Below, piece by piece: positions 4,535-6,145 of a DNA stretch of 6,145 bases. The DNA comes from Saprospiraceae bacterium (GTDB lineage Bacteria; Bacteroidota; Bacteroidia; Chitinophagales; Saprospiraceae). The DNA is taken from contig SCUG01000396.1 of assembly GCA_004297645.1 (NCBI GenBank), forward strand, positions 1-6,145, read 5' to 3'. Position 1 is the stretch's first letter, and each line of letters starts with the position of its first letter. A program made the position numbers and the translations under genes. Below the pieces are notes generated by a model. It ran no database searches. It was not told the origin of the DNA and saw nothing but the letters and a program-made list of their open reading frames with translations.

Positions 4535-6145
4535 TCACCTCACCACCCCCACCGTCATATTTTCATCATAGTCGCCTTTGATGACGGGTGACTGGCGGTT
4601 GCCGGTATAGGCCCGGACGTTTTCGTCCACGAAATTGAAAAGCTCTTGTACGGTAACGATTTTGTTGCCGTTGGCATCGGCCTCGCCTTTCAGGCCGCGG
4701 ATGAGGAAGTGGCTGAACACGCCCTGCCTCAGGCCGCTGCTTTCGAGCGAGGTCTCGTCGGATTTTGAAGACATGATGAGTGCTGTGCCTGCTTTGGCCT
4801 GTGCGAGGGTTTTGTAATAATCTTCCAACACATTGCGGGTTTCGCCGCCCTTCATGGCCAGCAGGCTGCCTGAGTGGCAGGCATCGGCGATGCAGAGTTT
4901 GTATTTGGCCGGGCTGGTCTCTAATATTTTATTGATTTCCTCGTGTTCCAGCTTGTTATTATAGCCGTCGAAATCTATCGGCAGGAAAGAGCCGCGCAGG
5001 CCGTGCCCGGAGAAGTACAACAGAACGAGGTCGTTTTCACCGGCTTTACCGAAGGTCTCGTTCATGGTGTTGATGATTTTTTCCCGTGTGGCATCTTCAT
5101 CAATGAGGATGCTGACTTGGTCATCGGTAAGGGCACCGCCTTCGGGGCTTTTCAGGAAGGCATACATGCGGTAGGCATCGTCGTCGGTATAGCGTAGGGT
5201 GGGCATGTGGTTATAGGATGAGATGCCGATAATTACGGCCCATAGCTTCATTTCGTGGGCTTGCCGGATGGCCACATAGTCGTCTGAAGTGAGTGTGGGC
5301 GAGGCCGTTTGCGCCACTTCTTCGGGGTCTTTATCCCCCATGTAGGAGCCGTCTTTCCAGAACCCGGCGACCTCCGTACTGTCGGCGAGGAAGAGGGTGC
5401 CTTTGCCGTTGAAGTTGCCGGTGCGCCACGTTCCGGTGTAGTGTTCGCCGTTGGCGTAATGAATGATGCCCTCGCCTTGCGGGAGGCCGTTTTGGAAGGT
5501 GCCCACGTATTTGGCAGCGCCATCTTTGTAGATGTACGTGCCGGTGCCGTTTTGGCAATCGCCGCTGATGCAGCCCATGCGGCCCGGTTCTATTTGGGCA
5601 TTGCCGAGGTACTCGCCCTCGCTCCATTCGCCGGTGCTTTGGGTCGTGTCCGCGTAATAAAAGGTTCCCTTGCCGTGTTTGAGGCCGTGGCTAAAAGCGC
5701 CGGTGTAGTGGTCGCCGTTCACATAGCTGAAAGTACCCCATCCGTCCGGCAGGCTATCGAGGAATTGGCCCTCGTATTTGCTACCGTCGGGGTAGCCATA
5801 GACGCCTTCGCCGTTTTTACAATCACCACTGATGCAGCCGCTCTGGATTTCTTCTTCCGCCACGGCGGCCGCTACTTTTTCTTCGGGAAAGAGGGTCTCG
5901 ATGAACCCGCCATTTTCGTCTAAGGGCAGGCCTTTAAGCCAATGGCCGGTCCAGGTACGGCCATCGGCTATCGTTTTGGTGCCTACCCCTTCGGGGTAAC
6001 GGTGCACCCACTCTCCGCGATAGACACTGCCGTCGGTGTAATAACAAGCACCGATGCCGTGTATTTCGCCGTCTTTAAACTGACCGATATATTTGGCGCC
6101 GCTGGGATACATGAAAATCCCTGTGCCGTTGGTGCAATTACCAGA
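4535..6145 (-). CDS. MORN-repeat/caspase-like (peptidase C14) fusion protein (N-terminus beyond window)
   Basis: The frame is open to the right edge, so 536 C-terminal residues are visible and no true start can be chosen; an internal ATG at 6112 lies inside a repeat block. Visible residues 1-271 are about nine 23-residue MORN repeats (Y.G.(F/W)..G...G.G.....G) in three blocks. Each block is headed by a Cys pair motif: SGNC at the edge, CISGDC at 104-109 and again at 192-197. After a linker (272-298), the caspase-fold domain begins at MKLWAVIIGI (299-308). Catalytic His381 lies in YFSGHG and Cys423 in DACHSG. Asp421, two residues before the Cys, is the position that shapes the basic S1 pocket of metacaspases, so cleavage after Arg/Lys is inferred. 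A p10-like end follows (LIMSS, then GVFSHFLIRGLKG). MORN repeats bind lipids or proteins and may act as sensor or anchor. The substrate, the location and a role in regulated proteolysis or cell death are unproven. Confidence 0.93.
   Translation of the reverse strand, partial: SGNCTNGTGIFMYPSGAKYIGQFKDGEIHGIGACYYTDGSVYRGEWVHRYPEGVGTKTIADGRTWTGHWLKGLPLDENGGFIETLFPEEKVAAAVAEEEIQSGCISGDCKNGEGVYGYPDGSKYEGQFLDSLPDGWGTFSYVNGDHYTGAFSHGLKHGKGTFYYADTTQSTGEWSEGEYLGNAQIEPGRMGCISGDCQNGTGTYIYKDGAAKYVGTFQNGLPQGEGIIHYANGEHYTGTWRTGNFNGKGTLFLADSTEVAGFWKDGSYMGDKDPEEVAQTASPTLTSDDYVAIRQAHEMKLWAVIIGISSYNHMPTLRYTDDDAYRMYAFLKSPEGGALTDDQVSILIDEDATREKIINTMNETFGKAGENDLVLLYFSGHGLRGSFLPIDFDGYNNKLEHEEINKILETSPAKYKLCIADACHSGSLLAMKGGETRNVLEDYYKTLAQAKAGTALIMSSKSDETSLESSGLRQGVFSHFLIRGLKGEADANGNKIVTVQELFNFVDENVRAYTGNRQSPVIKGDYDENMTVGVVR
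5300..6145 (-). repeat. Three MORN blocks headed by a Cys-pair motif
   Basis: The MORN part consists of three super-repeats. Each starts with (S)G(N/D)C.NG.G.(F/Y).Y.(S/D)G, then a Y.G.F unit, a second Y.G.W/F unit and a third W/F unit ending the block. Blocks 2 and 3 are alike down to shared phrases (NG(D/E)HYTG and GKGT); block 1 is more diverged and carries an extra acidic/Ala-rich tail (about visible residues 86-101). The second Cys of the head motif is 105 residues apart between blocks 1 and 2 and 88 between blocks 2 and 3. The right edge falls at the head of block 1, so more blocks may lie outside. Confidence 0.75.

Noticed and set aside
5309..5923. Plus-strand open frame of 204 codons opposite the MORN repeats
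   Set aside because: Its Ala/Val-rich periodic content mirrors the Gly/Tyr repeats of the minus-strand MORN protein; it is a shadow frame.
1..6145. CRISPR array, tRNA/rRNA gene, insertion sequence or prophage element
   Set aside because: No spaced direct repeats of suitable length, no tRNA-like cloverleaf, and no transposase, integrase or phage protein was seen on either strand.

Overview
The window looks like chromosomal DNA of a Bacteroidota bacterium, probably of the Saprospiraceae/Lewinella type. This rests on three things: a secreted, Cys-rich, repeat-built protein with a convertase P-domain, of the kind these bacteria export by the type IX system; near absence of Shine-Dalgarno sequences with A-rich leaders instead; and heptameric intergenic repeats of the 'AAGAATC' kind. 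The taxon is an inference, as no rRNA or marker phylogeny is available. All five genes lie on the minus strand, so transcription runs from right to left.

Right part (4535-6145): a gene cut by the right edge encodes three MORN-repeat blocks, each opening with a Cys pair (SGNC, CISGDC, CISGDC), fused to a C-terminal caspase-like (peptidase C14) domain with an intact His/Cys dyad. This is the most unusual gene here.

Middle (1946-4407): a low-molecular-weight phosphotyrosine phosphatase, then grpE and dnaJ, all co-directional with gaps of 69 and 113 bases. GrpE (nucleotide exchange factor) and DnaJ (J-domain cochaperone) serve DnaK, which is not in the window. No CIRCE-type heat-shock operator is visible. 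A small dyad precedes grpE, tandem heptamers fill part of the grpE-dnaJ gap, and a GC-rich hairpin follows dnaJ.

Left part (1-1651): after a 294-base spacer holding that hairpin and a separate 10-bp inverted repeat, a secreted protein starts at 1651 and runs off the left edge. It has a signal peptide, a P-domain, three 51-residue repeats with a fixed Cys spacing, and the start of an Ig/PKD-like domain.

The chaperone genes are ordinary housekeeping genes. The MORN-caspase protein and the P-domain protein are accessory-type proteins whose exact roles cannot be read from the sequence.
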